Of a stretch of DNA of 64,000 nucleotides, positions 63,637 to 64,000 are shown in pieces. Position 1 is the stretch's first letter, and every line of letters starts with the position of its first letter. A program made the translations under genes and the position numbers. Origin of the DNA: Peromyscus leucopus (lineage: Eukaryota > Chordata > Mammalia > Rodentia > Cricetidae); contig NC_051069.1 in assembly GCF_004664715.2 (NCBI RefSeq), forward strand, positions 5,572,001-5,636,000, written 5' to 3'. The notes below the pieces were generated by a model. The model ran no database searches and was not told the origin of the DNA. It worked only from the letters and a program-made list of their open reading frames with translations.

Positions 63637-64000
63637 TGTTGGAATTCCTGGCCACTCCCCCAGCTACATGACCAGACATGCACTGTCCAGTAGCCAGGCA
63701 AGATGTTTAGTCATTCCAGGGCTTTACGTCCTACATCATCCGTGTGCTGCATGATCACACAATTTGCACGCAGCGTGCTCATGTAATCTATGTGCATATG
63801 TGGCGTAGCTATGTAAGCCCATTTGAGCATGTGTGGGGGGGGGGGGTGGGGAAGGGGTGGAGGGTGGGTATCCATAAAAAGCAGTCACAGACTCCTGTCC
63901 CCTCTTCTTGCTCTTTCTCTCTGCAGTCTTCCATAGGCCTAAGCACATTCCCCTCTGTTCCTTCTCTTAATAAACTCTCATAGTGGGTTTTGTCGTACCT
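63637..64000 (+). mobile_element. ERV LTR, reaching the window edge
   Basis: Begins TGTTGGAATTCC. It has a TATA-like CATAAAAA at 63873-63880 and AATAAA at 63969-63974, about 90 bases later, then GT/T-rich U5-like sequence. The U3-R-U5 order and spacing fit an ERVK-type LTR. Whether an internal provirus follows cannot be seen, and no retroviral coding sequence is in the window. Confidence 0.6.

Overview
This is mammalian nuclear DNA from a muroid rodent, and I find no active protein-coding gene in it. The window is packed with rodent SINEs: B1 (7SL-derived), B2/B3 and ID (tRNA-derived), B4 and RSINE1-like composites. It also holds Lx-type L1 3' ends, LTR fragments, MIR remnants and many CA/TG, GA, GGAA and A-rich microsatellites. 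Several young B1 copies (near 13.6, 15.7, 32.7, 33.6 and 39.6 kb) carry the text 'accaagtgagttccaggaa' followed by 'aggcgcaaagctacacagag'. I associate this with hamster/vole/deer-mouse (Cricetidae) B1 rather than mouse or rat B1. That assignment comes from memory and is an inference.

Layout. 0-10 kb: SINE-dense, with a 29-bp minisatellite at 4.7 kb, a degenerate LTR-like block at 7.7-8.4 kb and a 200-bp CA array at 9.5 kb. 10-16 kb: B1/B3/B4 copies, an L1 3' end at 14.9 kb and a B1 nested in an older SINE at 15.7 kb. 16-17 kb, 18.4-19.5 kb and 20.2-22.2 kb (interrupted at 21.0 kb): relatively SINE-poor unique sequence. 22-26 kb: SINE-dense. 26.3-27.5 kb: AT-rich, with an L1 that looks 5'-inverted. 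28-35 kb: SINEs plus a complete-looking LTR on the minus strand at 34.5-35.0 kb. 35-39 kb: a G-run tract, then about 2 kb of mostly unique sequence. 39-43 kb: nested and inverted SINEs and a 174-bp TG array. 44-45 kb: AT-rich sequence with an apparent 200-bp duplication, and a 26-bp minisatellite. 46.2-46.7 kb: a B1 carrying a GGT/GGC expansion and split by a URR1-like hAT element. 47-57 kb: mostly unique sequence with scattered SINEs and one unexplained exon-like ORF on the minus strand (52.5-53.0 kb). 58.1-58.6 kb: a full-length processed pseudogene of ribosomal protein S25. 59-64 kb: SINEs, dispersed repeats and the start of an LTR at the right edge.

The best-supported gene-derived feature is the RPS25 retrocopy. 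Its 5' UTR, poly(A) signal, short A tail and target-site duplication are all visible. Everything else is intergenic or intronic in character. No operon, CRISPR array, tRNA or rRNA gene, or obvious new biological system is present. The observations of interest concern repeat biology: nested insertions with datable order, triplet expansion inside a SINE, possible L1 twin-priming, non-B-DNA tracts and two candidate exon-like ORFs. Repeat family names are from memory of consensus text; RepeatMasker with a cricetid library would settle them.
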